From the NCBI RefSeq assembly GCF_033898525.1, contig NZ_JAXAFJ010000001.1:372001-436000 (forward strand): a stretch of DNA of 64,000 bases, given 5' to 3'. How positions within the stretch are numbered: position 1 is the first letter of the stretch; every line of letters begins with the position of its first letter. Below the pieces are notes generated by a model, which did no database searches, was not told the DNA's origin, and was given only the letters and a program-made list of their open reading frames with translations. The translations under genes were made by a program, and so were the position numbers. This document shows positions 16,559 to 24,652 of the stretch, piece after piece. The stretch comes from Flaviflagellibacter rhizophilus (GTDB lineage Bacteria; Pseudomonadota; Alphaproteobacteria; Rhizobiales; Methylopilaceae).

Positions 16559-17776
16559 ATGGACGGGTTTTCGGAGCTGATCCAGCAAGGTGCGGGCAAC
16601 GCCTGGCTGTTCATTCCCAGTGCAATCCTGCTAGGCGCACTGCATGGGCTTGAGCCCGGCCATTCCAAGACAATGATGGCGGCGTTCATCATCGCCATCA
16701 GGGGCACGGTGGCACAGGCCGTCATGCTCGGAATCGCCGCGACGATCTCGCACACCATCGTCGTGTGGGCGATCGCACTGACCGGCATGTACCTCTATCA
16801 GGGCCTCGACGCGGACACGGTCGAACCCTACCTGCAGCTGGTCTCCGGCGCGGTCATCGTGGCCATGGCGCTGTGGATGATCCAGCGGACCTATCAGGAC
16901 CAGCAGGCCGCGAAGGAGGTCGAGGGTCAGCACCACGATCACGACCATGGTCACAGCCACGATCATGATCACGATCATGCTCACCCGCATGCCGCCGACG
17001 AGAATATCCGGAAGATCGACACCGGGCATGGCCTTCACAAGCTGGTTCTGAACGAGGACTCAACGGGGGCGCACTGGCGCTTCTCACCCGAGCGCGGCAA
17101 GCCCTGGACCGCCGGCGAGGTCTCCCTCAAGACCGAGCGTCCCGACGGCCGCGAGCAGACCTTCACCTTTGCGGAGAAGGCCGGCTACATCGAGAGCGTC
17201 GAGGCTGTCCCTGAGCCGCATGACTTCATGGTCCGGCTGGTCCTGGGTCATAAGGATCACTCCCACGACTTCGACGTGTCCTTCCTGCAGAGCACCGAAG
17301 GTTCGGACCATGCGCACGAGGATCTTCAAGGTCTCGCGCTCGGTGCCGCAGGTTACCAGAATGCGCATGAGCTGGCTCATGCTCGTGATATCCGCAAGCG
17401 CTTCTCCGGCGAGCGCACGGTCACGAACTGGCAGATCGTGCTCTTCGGCCTCACCGGCGGTCTCATTCCCTGCCCCGCGGCAATCACGGTGCTGCTGCTC
17501 TGCCTTCAGCTGAAAGAGATTCCGCTCGGCGCGGTGCTGGTACTTTGCTTCTCCATCGGGCTGGCGATCACGCTGGTTGCGGTGGGCGCCGCTGCAGCCA
17601 TAGGCGTTCGCCATGCAACGAAACGGATCAGCTGGTTCAACGCGGCGGCAAGACGTGCGCCGTACTTTTCCGGTGCGCTTCTCGTGGTCGTTGGCCTCTA
17701 TGTGGCCTGGCATGGCTACGAGGGCGTTTCAGACCTTCAGGCAGGAGCGTCTGTTTCCCAGACGCAGCGGACCTGA
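16559..17776 (+). CDS. NicO-family nickel/cobalt exporter (RcnA-like) with extra soluble domain
   Basis: A 405-residue membrane protein. The NicO signature HGLEPGHSK is at 29-37 in the first helix region; a cytoplasmic His/Asp loop at 125-144 contains eleven histidines; helices resume near 290 with the conserved GLIPCPAA at 301-308. E. coli RcnA is 274 residues; the excess is a segment at about 155-245, predicted beta-rich and without membrane helices, followed by a second His-rich stretch (DHAHEDLQ to HELAHARD). It should expel Ni(II) or Co(II). It is co-transcribed with the InrS-like sensor. GAGG upstream of the ATG is the ribosome site. Confidence 0.88.
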   Translation: MDGFSELIQQGAGNAWLFIPSAILLGALHGLEPGHSKTMMAAFIIAIRGTVAQAVMLGIAATISHTIVVWAIALTGMYLYQGLDADTVEPYLQLVSGAVIVAMALWMIQRTYQDQQAAKEVEGQHHDHDHGHSHDHDHDHAHPHAADENIRKIDTGHGLHKLVLNEDSTGAHWRFSPERGKPWTAGEVSLKTERPDGREQTFTFAEKAGYIESVEAVPEPHDFMVRLVLGHKDHSHDFDVSFLQSTEGSDHAHEDLQGLALGAAGYQNAHELAHARDIRKRFSGERTVTNWQIVLFGLTGGLIPCPAAITVLLLCLQLKEIPLGAVLVLCFSIGLAITLVAVGAAAAIGVRHATKRISWFNAAARRAPYFSGALLVVVGLYVAWHGYEGVSDLQAGASVSQTQRT

Positions 17777-17817
17777 GGGCCACTTGAGGATGGAAATTCA
17801 ACGCGCGCCTTCAGCCA

Positions 17818-18582
17818 TCAATCGTAACGCGTTTCGACCTTCCCAAGTCCTCGGATCTGTCCTTCGACATGGGTCCCCGGCTGGACATAGATCAGTCCGG
17901 TCAGCGACCCTGTTGTAACGATCTGGCCGGGCTGCAAGCCGCCGCAGTGTTCGCCTATAACGTTCGCGAAAGCGAGGAACACTGAGAAGGCGTCGCCGCC
18001 CGGTACTCGCTGGCGTCCCGAAACAACGGACACACCGTTCAACCGAAGATCCACCTCCGGCTCCGCGAGGTCGGGATCCTCCGCCGTGATCGGTTCGGCC
18101 CAGACCAAACCCGCGTTGATCTGATTGTCGGCAAGTTTCAGGAGATCGGACATCGTCTCGAAACCCTCGATCCGGCCATCGACCACTTCGATGACGGGAA
18201 CCGCAGTGACCGACGCCCGCACTGCGGCTTCGAAGTCCGGGGCGTCGAAAGGCGGCAACGGCAGTTCGATCCTGAAGCCTATTTCAAGTTCGATGCCGCA
18301 GCTCGCGAACTCACTGGAGCGGAACACGGAGCCCGACGGCCGCAATGCCCCGTCAAGGATCGGTGCGCAGATGACCGGCGCGCTGGCGCTTTTCCGGCCT
18401 GTCTTGAATGCTCGCGCTGGCCCAAATGCCTCGCAAACCCGCGCTTGCACAGCATAGGATCCGGCCTCATCCAGAGACCTGCCAAGTGCATCCGCTTCCA
18501 TCCTCGAGAGGCGCACCCTTGCACGGCGGGCGGCGATCAGCCGATCTGCCAGTTCGTCAGCCACGCCATTCGCATTCGACAT
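17818..18582 (-). CDS. 2-keto-4-pentenoate hydratase / FAH-family enzyme
   Basis: A 254-residue protein of the MhpD/DmpE/DmpH group, which hydrate 2-hydroxypenta-2,4-dienoates or decarboxylate oxalocrotonates in meta-cleavage pathways. The metal-binding region CGIELEIGFRIELPLP supplies the E-x-E pair. PGGDAFSVFLAFANVIGEHCGGLQPGQIVTTGSLTGLI is the usual C-terminal core. The start at 18582 (MSNANGVADELADRL) is chosen by homology; longer versions lack support. It is divergent from the amidase gene with a 220-base shared promoter region. No ring-cleavage dioxygenase is visible nearby, so its pathway is unknown. Confidence 0.82.
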   Translation of the reverse strand: MSNANGVADELADRLIAARRARVRLSRMEADALGRSLDEAGSYAVQARVCEAFGPARAFKTGRKSASAPVICAPILDGALRPSGSVFRSSEFASCGIELEIGFRIELPLPPFDAPDFEAAVRASVTAVPVIEVVDGRIEGFETMSDLLKLADNQINAGLVWAEPITAEDPDLAEPEVDLRLNGVSVVSGRQRVPGGDAFSVFLAFANVIGEHCGGLQPGQIVTTGSLTGLIYVQPGTHVEGQIRGLGKVETRYD

Positions 18583-18744
18583 TTTATGACTTTCTAAGTG
18601 GAGGCCAGGGCGCGCGAGCGCATGAAAGCGCATCAGCATCTTCCAACGTGATTGGCAGCGAAAGGGCAAGCTGGGGAGTGGCAGTCGGGCGGGAGCCGTC
18701 GAGCGCCCATGACCGGCAGGCGCACCTCTTCACCGAACTAGGTG

Positions 18745-18770
18745 TTGTCGATTGTCGACAATTCTGTCAA
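18745..18770. promoter_or_regulatory. ATTGTCGACAAT palindrome, likely GntR-type operator
   Basis: A perfect 12-base palindrome at 18751-18762, preceded by another TTGTCGA half site at 18745-18751. It has the T-x-G-T/A-C-x-A form bound by FCD-type GntR regulators, and lies 41 bases before the amidase start in the divergent hydratase/amidase promoter. The FCD-GntR gene at 21294-22025 is the obvious candidate to bind it. Confidence 0.6.
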
Positions 18771-18802
18771 TTTGCGCTGCATCAGCTGGCGCGGTGAAGG
18801 GT

Positions 18803-20140
18803 ATGATGGTGGCTTCTTTCAGCGGGATGCACGAACGCTTTCGGAGCGGAGAACTGACCCCGCGCGAAGCGCTGGAGGGGGTCATCGCGTCCATCACGGC
18901 GCGGGAGCCGCAGTTAAAGGCCTTCGCTTTTCTCGATCCGGACCTGAGCCGCGCGGCCGCCGACCTGTCCACGCAGCGCTATCGGGCCGGCCGCCCACTG
19001 AGCGTGTTCGATGGCTGTCCTGTCGGCATCAAGGACATCATCGAGACGAAGGACATGCCGACCGGGAACGGCAACCCAGCCTTCGCAGGCAGGCGGACCG
19101 GGCGCGATGCAGCCTGCGTGGACGCGCTGCGGCGGGCGGGGGCGATCCCCTTCGGCAAGACGGTCACCACTGAATTCGCAATCGGGTTCTCGGGCCCGAC
19201 GGTCAATGCACATGACCCGGAGCGCACCCCCGGAGGCTCGTCGAGCGGCTCGGCAGCAGTTGTCGGGGCAGGCCTGCTCCCTGTGGCACTTGGAACGCAG
19301 ACGCAAGGATCGGTCCTGCGGCCAGCATCGTTCAATGGCTGCATCGGCTTCAAGCCGACACTGGGAGCACTTCCGCTCGGTGGCGTGCACCCACTTTCGG
19401 CCAGTCACGACCATCTCGGCGTCTTCGCCAACGATTTTGACGATCTCTGGGGAATCGCCTCTTTGATCTCCGACTACGGAAGCCCCGGCTTCGCCGGCCT
19501 CCAGGGGGCCGCGGCCCGTGCCCCGGACGGCCGGCGTCCGAAACGTCTGGTGCGACTGCACCTCTCCGCGTGGAACGAGATCGAAGAGGCGCATCGCGCC
19601 ATCCTGGACCGTGAATTCGAGATCCTCGCGGCTCAAGGCATCGAGATCCTGGACCGAACATCGGACCCGGCCGTGCAGGCGCTGGAAGATGTTCTCGACC
19701 GCGACGTCGCGGTGTCGATGGACATGGTCGCTTGGGAGATGCGCTTTCCTTTCCGCGGCTATGTGGAACGTCACGGCGATCAGATCGGGGAGCGTATCCG
19801 CAACCTCTTGGCCCGCGCGGAGGAACTCCGGCCGGAAGACTACGAACGCTCCCTCGCCAAGCAGAAGGCGGCCCGGACCCTCGTCACCGAGACGCTGGCA
19901 CGTCTCGATGCCGACGCTTTTGTGCTTCCGGCCGCGGCTGGCCCGGCGCCGAAGGGCCTGATCAACACGGGAAGCCGCGCGCACCTCGTCTACTGGTCGT
20001 GGCTCGGCTTTCCGGCCATTTCGCTGCCGATCATGAAGGCCGATGGCATGCCCTGGGGTCTTCAGGTCGCAGGAATTGCCCACGAGGATGCCAGCCTCTG
20101 TGCATTGGCCCGGTGGGTGCTGGAGAACCGCGCGTCATGA
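18803..20140 (+). CDS. amidase signature family enzyme (first of three)
   Basis: A 445-residue amidase signature hydrolase with an intact Ser-cisSer-Lys triad: Lys77 in VGIKDII, cis-Ser146 in GGSSSGSAA, nucleophile Ser170 in TQGSVLRPA, with the spacing (93 and 24) found in malonamidase E2. It hydrolyses an amide or hydrazide in the cytoplasm; the substrate is not predictable. ATG at 18803 follows AAGG closely; 18806 is an alternative, and a TTG inside the upstream palindrome is rejected. The stop overlaps the AbrB-like gene start (ATGA), so the two are translationally coupled. Confidence 0.9.
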   Translation: MMVASFSGMHERFRSGELTPREALEGVIASITAREPQLKAFAFLDPDLSRAAADLSTQRYRAGRPLSVFDGCPVGIKDIIETKDMPTGNGNPAFAGRRTGRDAACVDALRRAGAIPFGKTVTTEFAIGFSGPTVNAHDPERTPGGSSSGSAAVVGAGLLPVALGTQTQGSVLRPASFNGCIGFKPTLGALPLGGVHPLSASHDHLGVFANDFDDLWGIASLISDYGSPGFAGLQGAAARAPDGRRPKRLVRLHLSAWNEIEEAHRAILDREFEILAAQGIEILDRTSDPAVQALEDVLDRDVAVSMDMVAWEMRFPFRGYVERHGDQIGERIRNLLARAEELRPEDYERSLAKQKAARTLVTETLARLDADAFVLPAAAGPAPKGLINTGSRAHLVYWSWLGFPAISLPIMKADGMPWGLQVAGIAHEDASLCALARWVLENRAS

Positions 20141-21312
20141 AAAACGGGCGCGAACTGGAGATCGGCACGGCTCCGCCAGCCCATCTGGCGGCCGCGCCGA
20201 TAGAGGACGAGGAAGTGGACGACGCGCTCGCTGGCGGCGCTGGGCACAGTAGCCCTCGCAGCGGTGCGCCTCAGGAGCGCTTCAATGCATTACCGGTTCC
20301 GGTTACCGCCGGGACAGGCGTGCTGATTGCAGCTCTTGGCGGCTATCTCGCTACGACGACCGGCATTCCCCTGCCCTGGCTGCTCGGCGCACTCTTTACG
20401 ACCGCTGCAATTGCGCTGCTCGGCGTCACATTCCGCATTCCAACCTGGATCCGGCAGGCCGGGCAGGTTGTGGCGGGCTTCGCGGTCGGAGTGCTGTTCA
20501 CGCCCGAAGTTGGATATCGCGTGCTGCAACTCGGCTGGCTGATGGTGCTGGGAGGTCTGGGCTCGATCCTCGCTTCCGTTGCGATTTCCGTCTTGATGGC
20601 GCGCATCACGGGCTGCGATCGCAAGAGCGCCTTCTTCGCCATGATCCCCGGCGGGCTCGCCGAGATGGCCGGGCTCGCGCATCAGTTCGGCGCGAACATC
20701 ACGGCGGTCTCCGTTTCACAGAGCCTGCGCATCGTCATCTTGGTGGTCACGGTGCCGCCGGCTTTGACCATGCTGGTGGGCAGCACCGGCGGCCATGCTG
20801 CGCACCCGCCGGCGCTGGGTGCACCTTGGCTAGCTGGCGGGTTGATCGTCGCAGCCTTGCTGTCCATCCTGCTGGTGCGGTTGCGCGTCTTCAACGCCTT
20901 CCTCATCGGCGGGCTTGCAGCGGGCATCGCCATGGGCCTCTCCATGCCCGCGCCCGTTTCGGCTCCGGACTACGCCCGCGCTTTCGCGCAGGTCGCGATC
21001 GGCGTTGCACTCGGAGCGAAGTTCCAGTGGATCACGCTGCGCGCCATGGGCCTGCGCTTCCTGCCGGCCACCGTGCTGTGCACGCTCCTGCTGCTGCTCG
21101 CCAACGTTGGGCTAGCCTGGATGATGTCCGGCCACGTGCCCTATGCGACGGCGGTGCTTGCCACCTCCCCCGGCGGTGTGGCGGAGATGTCGCTCACGGC
21201 CGAAGCGCTCAATCTGATCGCTCCGCTCGTCACGGCCTGGCACCTCGTGCGGATCGTGCTGGTTGCCGTGCTCACCGCTCCGCTGTTCAGGCTCTACAGC
21301 CGCGTCGCCTGA
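20137..21312 (+). CDS. AbrB-family (COG3180) integral membrane protein
   Basis: A 391-residue protein, hydrophobic from about residue 50 on, built of two similar membrane halves of the AbrB/YcgR duplication type: PLPWLLGALFTTAAIALLG in the first half and GGVAEMSLTAEALN echoing PGGLAEMAGLAHQFGA. Databases often label this family a putative ammonia monooxygenase or AbrB regulator; neither is supported. It resembles a transporter. The ATG overlaps the amidase stop, which suggests a role in moving the amidase substrate, ammonium or product. The 3' end overlaps the convergent GntR gene by 19 bases. The N-terminal 45 residues are hydrophilic and acidic. Confidence 0.82.
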   Translation: MKNGRELEIGTAPPAHLAAAPIEDEEVDDALAGGAGHSSPRSGAPQERFNALPVPVTAGTGVLIAALGGYLATTTGIPLPWLLGALFTTAAIALLGVTFRIPTWIRQAGQVVAGFAVGVLFTPEVGYRVLQLGWLMVLGGLGSILASVAISVLMARITGCDRKSAFFAMIPGGLAEMAGLAHQFGANITAVSVSQSLRIVILVVTVPPALTMLVGSTGGHAAHPPALGAPWLAGGLIVAALLSILLVRLRVFNAFLIGGLAAGIAMGLSMPAPVSAPDYARAFAQVAIGVALGAKFQWITLRAMGLRFLPATVLCTLLLLLANVGLAWMMSGHVPYATAVLATSPGGVAEMSLTAEALNLIAPLVTAWHLVRIVLVAVLTAPLFRLYSRVA

Positions 21313-22025
21313 TCCGTCTCGGCTCCGGGCATCTGCCCGGTGTCGCTGTACCAGTGCTTGTTGCGCTCGATATGGGCGCGCATCTCGTGGCGTGCAGCAT
21401 CGGGATCTTTCGCGCGGATGGCGGCCAGGAGGCGGCGGTGCTGGTCGTTCGAGCGCGCGAGATCGGTTTCGGTCCGCAGCCGGCTGCGCCGGTAGATGTG
21501 CAGCTTCATGGACGCGCTGCGATAGATCTGGCGCATATGCTCGTTGCCGCAATGATCGGCCAGGAACGCGTGGAAGGCAAGATTACTGGCGTAATAGCCA
21601 TCCGGGTCGGGCACGGCGGCGCGGGCTTCCATTTCCGCCACCAGACGCTCCAGTTCCAAAACCTCCTCCGGACCGGCGGAGGCCGCGACCTTTGCCGCCA
21701 TCTCGGCCTCGATGACGGCGCGGACCTCATAGAGCTCCAGCGCCTCTTCAAGATCGATGGTGTGGACGAAGACGCCGCGATTGCGGATCGCGATCAGCAG
21801 CCCGGCCTGCACAAGCGCACGGCAGGCCTCGCGAACGGGCGCGCGGCTTACACCCAAACGCCCGGCAAGCGCCGCTTCCGCCACGCGCTGACCCGGAGCG
21901 AGATCCCCGCGCACGATCTGCGCTTCAAGCTCCGCCATCACGGCCTCGGTGAGAGAGGTCGTCGTCAGGACCTCCAGCGCGTTTGCCGCGTGAGCGCGTC
22001 CTTCCTTGCTTGAGATCTGCGTCAC
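21294..22025 (-). CDS. GntR-family regulator, FCD (FadR) subfamily
   Basis: A 243-residue regulator. The winged HTH at about residues 25-85 contains LTEAVMAELEAQIVRGDLAPGQRVAEAALAGRLGVSRAPVREACRALVQAGLL; the C-terminal FCD helical domain contains the metal-binding FHAFLADHCGNEHM and the final His of MRAHIERNKHW. GTG at 22025 starts 4 bases after the upstream UTRA-type regulator stop; I chose it because no suitable ATG exists before the HTH. It likely binds a carboxylate effector and the TTGTCGACAA site ahead of the amidase-AbrB genes. Confidence 0.88.
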   Translation of the reverse strand: MTQISSKEGRAHAANALEVLTTTSLTEAVMAELEAQIVRGDLAPGQRVAEAALAGRLGVSRAPVREACRALVQAGLLIAIRNRGVFVHTIDLEEALELYEVRAVIEAEMAAKVAASAGPEEVLELERLVAEMEARAAVPDPDGYYASNLAFHAFLADHCGNEHMRQIYRSASMKLHIYRRSRLRTETDLARSNDQHRRLLAAIRAKDPDAARHEMRAHIERNKHWYSDTGQMPGAETDQATRL

Positions 22026-22029
22026 GCCG

Positions 22030-22773
22030 TCAGCCGATCTCGTTGAAATAGTGGATGTCCGAGACGGCACGCATGCGCCGGAACTCGATCACCGCACCGC
22101 CGAGATCGAAAGCCTTTCGCATCACCTCGAGGATCGGGCTACCGACGGTGAGCTTCAGGATTTCGGCATCCTCCTCCTCGGCGGCGCTGGCCTGCACCCG
22201 CTCTTCCACGCGGCGGATGATGATGTGGAATGCACGCTCGATGAGCCCGTAAATGCTTTCCGGCTGGATGTTGTTGATGATCGCGGCCACGTTCGGGCAG
22301 CGCTCTTCCAGAATGGCGATGTGTTCCAGCACCGCAGGCTGCCCCTCGTGGCTGCGCAGGCGCAAGATGCGGACGATGGCCGTTCCACGCTTCACGTTGA
22401 GACCCTTGGCCTCGATCGCGTTGGCGCGCGCCGGCGTGCAGGACATGTAGGAGGTGCTGTAGGCCGCCTTTGTGTTCTCGCCCACATGCAGCCGATAGAA
22501 GCGGAACGGCTCATAACGCTCGTCGTTGCGGGCGATGGTGGTGCCGCGACCGCGCTGGCGCACCACGAGCCGCTCGAGCACCATCTCCTCGATGGCCTTG
22601 CGCGCGGTGCCGACGCTGACCCGGTATTCCTGGGCAAGGGCGACCTCGCTGGGCACCAGTTCGCCCGGCCGCCACTCACCGCTCATGACACGACGGACGA
22701 GGTCTTCCTTCATCTGCCGGTAGAGCGGCTTCGCGCCTTCCCTGCGCCCCTCGGTCGCCACAGCCTGGTCCAT
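22030..22773 (-). CDS. GntR-family regulator, HutC (UTRA) subfamily
   Basis: A 247-residue regulator. The HTH near residues 15-80 contains PLYRQMKEDLVRRVMSGEWRPGELVPSEVALAQEYRVSVGTARKAIEEMVLERLVVRQRGRGTTI; the rest is a UTRA ligand-binding domain ending in EFRRMRAVSDIHYF. The start at 22773 (MDQAVATEG) is supported by GGAGGAAT upstream. It is divergent from the peptide-type ABC operon and co-directional with the FCD regulator, with which it forms a two-gene unit. Its likely target is the ABC-amidase operon through the inverted repeats at 22990-23011. Confidence 0.9.
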   Translation of the reverse strand: MDQAVATEGRREGAKPLYRQMKEDLVRRVMSGEWRPGELVPSEVALAQEYRVSVGTARKAIEEMVLERLVVRQRGRGTTIARNDERYEPFRFYRLHVGENTKAAYSTSYMSCTPARANAIEAKGLNVKRGTAIVRILRLRSHEGQPAVLEHIAILEERCPNVAAIINNIQPESIYGLIERAFHIIIRRVEERVQASAAEEEDAEILKLTVGSPILEVMRKAFDLGGAVIEFRRMRAVSDIHYFNEIG

Positions 22774-22989
22774 GCGATTCCTCCGCGAGGACGAGGTTAA
22801 GTCATCGCTGTGCAAACACCTACCGGAACCATGAACGCTACGCCACGCCGCTGAGCACGCATGCACGCGCGGGCGCCGAGCGTCCGGCATTGCGCGCGAA
22901 GTCGTCACTTGGCTGAAATTTGCGCGGCATCTGCTCAGTTTTCGCGCCCCGAAAGCCGGCGGCACGCGTTGACCGCTCCGCACCACAGC

Positions 22990-23011
22990 TAGAGAATAAA
23001 CTCTATAGTTT
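22990..23011. promoter_or_regulatory. overlapping inverted repeats upstream of ABC-amidase operon
   Basis: TAGAG-N6-CTCTA (22990-23005) overlaps AAACT-N4-AGTTT (22998-23011), 23 bases before the binding-protein start and just ahead of its GGGAGG ribosome site. An AT-rich palindrome in this place is a reasonable operator for the divergent HutC-type GntR regulator. Which of the two repeats matters is unknown. Confidence 0.5.
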
Positions 23012-23033
23012 TGGGGCTGTGGGGAGGTTCAGG

Positions 23034-24635
23034 ATGAGCGCGCGCCGATTGACCACTTTGTTCGCGGGAGCGCTGGCAACAGCCCTCTTCGCCGCTCCGG
23101 CCCTCGCGCAGGGCACGCTTCGGGTCGCGATGACCCTTGCCGATATTCCCCTGACGGACGGCGCGCCCGACCAGGGCACCGAAGGCGTTCGGTTCAGCGG
23201 CTACACCATCTACGATCCGCTGGTGTCCTTCGACCTGTCGAGCGCCGACAAGGCAGCCGAGCTTCGTCCGGCGCTTGCCACGGAGTGGAAGGTCGACGAC
23301 ACCGACAAGACCAAGTGGGTCTTCAAGCTGCGGCAGGGCGTCAAATTCCACGACGGCTCGGACTTCAACGCCGACGCCGTGATCTTCACGCTGGAGCGCA
23401 CCTTCAACAAGCAGTCGCCGACCTATGACGCGAGCTTCAACCGCCAGCTCCAGGCCTATCTGCCGAGCCTCGGCAACTGGCGCAAGATCGATGACTACAC
23501 GGTCGAGTTGGGCACCAAGACACCCGACTCGCTGTTCCCCTACCAGCTGACGCGCCTGCTCGTCGTTTCGCCCGCGCAATATGAGAAGCTCGGCCGCAAC
23601 TGGGCCGCCTTCCGCGAAAAGCCGTCCGGCACGGGTCCGTGGAAGATGGAAGCGCTCGTGCCGCGCCAGCGCATGGAGCTGGCCGCGAACAAGGGCTATT
23701 GGGACGCGGCTCGCGTGCCGAAGCTGGACAGCCTGATCCTGTTGCCGATCCCCGAGGTTTCGGCGCGCACTGCGGCCCTCCTCTCGGGTCGTGCGGACTG
23801 GGCGGAAAGCCCCTCCCCCGACACGGTGGAGAAGCTGAAGGGCGGCGGCTTCGTCGTCTCCGGCAACGCCATCCCCCATATGTGGCCCTACACGGTGAGC
23901 CAGCTTCCGGATTCCCCCTTCGCGGACATCCGTGTGCGCAAGGCGCTGAACCTGGCCGTGGACCGCGATGGCATGGTCGAGGTGCTGAACGGCCTCGCCG
24001 TCCCGTCGGTCGGCAACGTCACGCCCGACAGCCCGTGGTTCGGCACGCCCAGCTTCAAGGTGAAGTACGATCCCGACGAGGCGCGCCGCCTGCTGAAGGA
24101 GGCGGGCTACGGACCCGACAAGCCGCTGACGGTGAAGGCCGCCATCTCCACCGCCGGCTCCGGCCAGATGTATCCGCTCCTCATGAACGAGTTCATCCAG
24201 GAGAACTTCCGCGATGTCGGCGTGAACCTGCAGCTCGAGGTCTTCGAATGGGAAGCCCTGCGCGCACGCCGCCGTGCCGGCGCCCAGGGTCCGGAGAACA
24301 AGGGCATCACCATGCTGAACAACAGCTGGAACAGCATGGACCCCTACGCCGCCCTGCTGCGCTTCCTCGGTCCCGGCGAGATCCCGCCCGCTGGCACCAA
24401 TTGGGGCAATATCAGCGATCCCGAGATAGAGGCGCTGGTCGATCAGGTCCGCAACGAGTTCGACGCCAAGAAGCAGGATGAACTGCTGGCCAGGATCCAC
24501 ACCCGCCATGTGGACCAAGCCAACTTCATCTGGGTCGTCCACGATGTCGGCTCGCGCGCCCTGTCGCCCAAGGTGAAGGGCCATGTCCATGCCAAGAGCT
24601 GGTTCGTGGACTTCTCGCCCATCTACATGCAGTAG
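23034..24635 (+). CDS. ABC transporter substrate-binding protein, family 5 (DppA/OppA-like)
   Basis: A 533-residue periplasmic binding protein with signal peptide MSARRLTTLFAGALATALF to ALAQG. SBP family 5 features include LRPALATEWKVDDTDKTKWVFKLRQGVKFHDGSDFNADAVIFTLER and DIRVRKALNLAVDRDGMVEVLNG. The family binds di- and oligopeptides, nickel, opines and other amide-bonded compounds. The start at 23034 is fixed by GGGAGG at 23022-23027 and the signal peptide. First gene of an operon ending with two amidases, which argues that the ligand contains an amide. Confidence 0.92.
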   Translation: MSARRLTTLFAGALATALFAAPALAQGTLRVAMTLADIPLTDGAPDQGTEGVRFSGYTIYDPLVSFDLSSADKAAELRPALATEWKVDDTDKTKWVFKLRQGVKFHDGSDFNADAVIFTLERTFNKQSPTYDASFNRQLQAYLPSLGNWRKIDDYTVELGTKTPDSLFPYQLTRLLVVSPAQYEKLGRNWAAFREKPSGTGPWKMEALVPRQRMELAANKGYWDAARVPKLDSLILLPIPEVSARTAALLSGRADWAESPSPDTVEKLKGGGFVVSGNAIPHMWPYTVSQLPDSPFADIRVRKALNLAVDRDGMVEVLNGLAVPSVGNVTPDSPWFGTPSFKVKYDPDEARRLLKEAGYGPDKPLTVKAAISTAGSGQMYPLLMNEFIQENFRDVGVNLQLEVFEWEALRARRRAGAQGPENKGITMLNNSWNSMDPYAALLRFLGPGEIPPAGTNWGNISDPEIEALVDQVRNEFDAKKQDELLARIHTRHVDQANFIWVVHDVGSRALSPKVKGHVHAKSWFVDFSPIYMQ

Positions 24636-24652
24636 CCGGAAAGCTGCCGACG

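Noticed and set aside
16930..17000. Repetitive CATGATCACGA-type stretch as a DNA repeat or CRISPR-like array
   Set aside because: It is the coding sequence for the alternating His-Asp loop of the NicO exporter.
18752..18802. TTG start giving a longer first amidase
   Set aside because: The TTG lies inside the palindromic operator and adds 17 residues without homology support; ATG 18803 is closer to the family start.
20137..21312. Annotating the AbrB-like gene as ammonia monooxygenase or AbrB transcription factor
   Set aside because: The protein is an integral membrane duplication with no DNA-binding or copper-site features; those labels are inherited misnomers.
22988..24590. Very long minus-strand open frame opposite the SBP family 5 gene
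   Set aside because: High-GC antisense shadow: His/Gly/Arg-rich composition, no family features, and the plus-strand gene is unmistakable.
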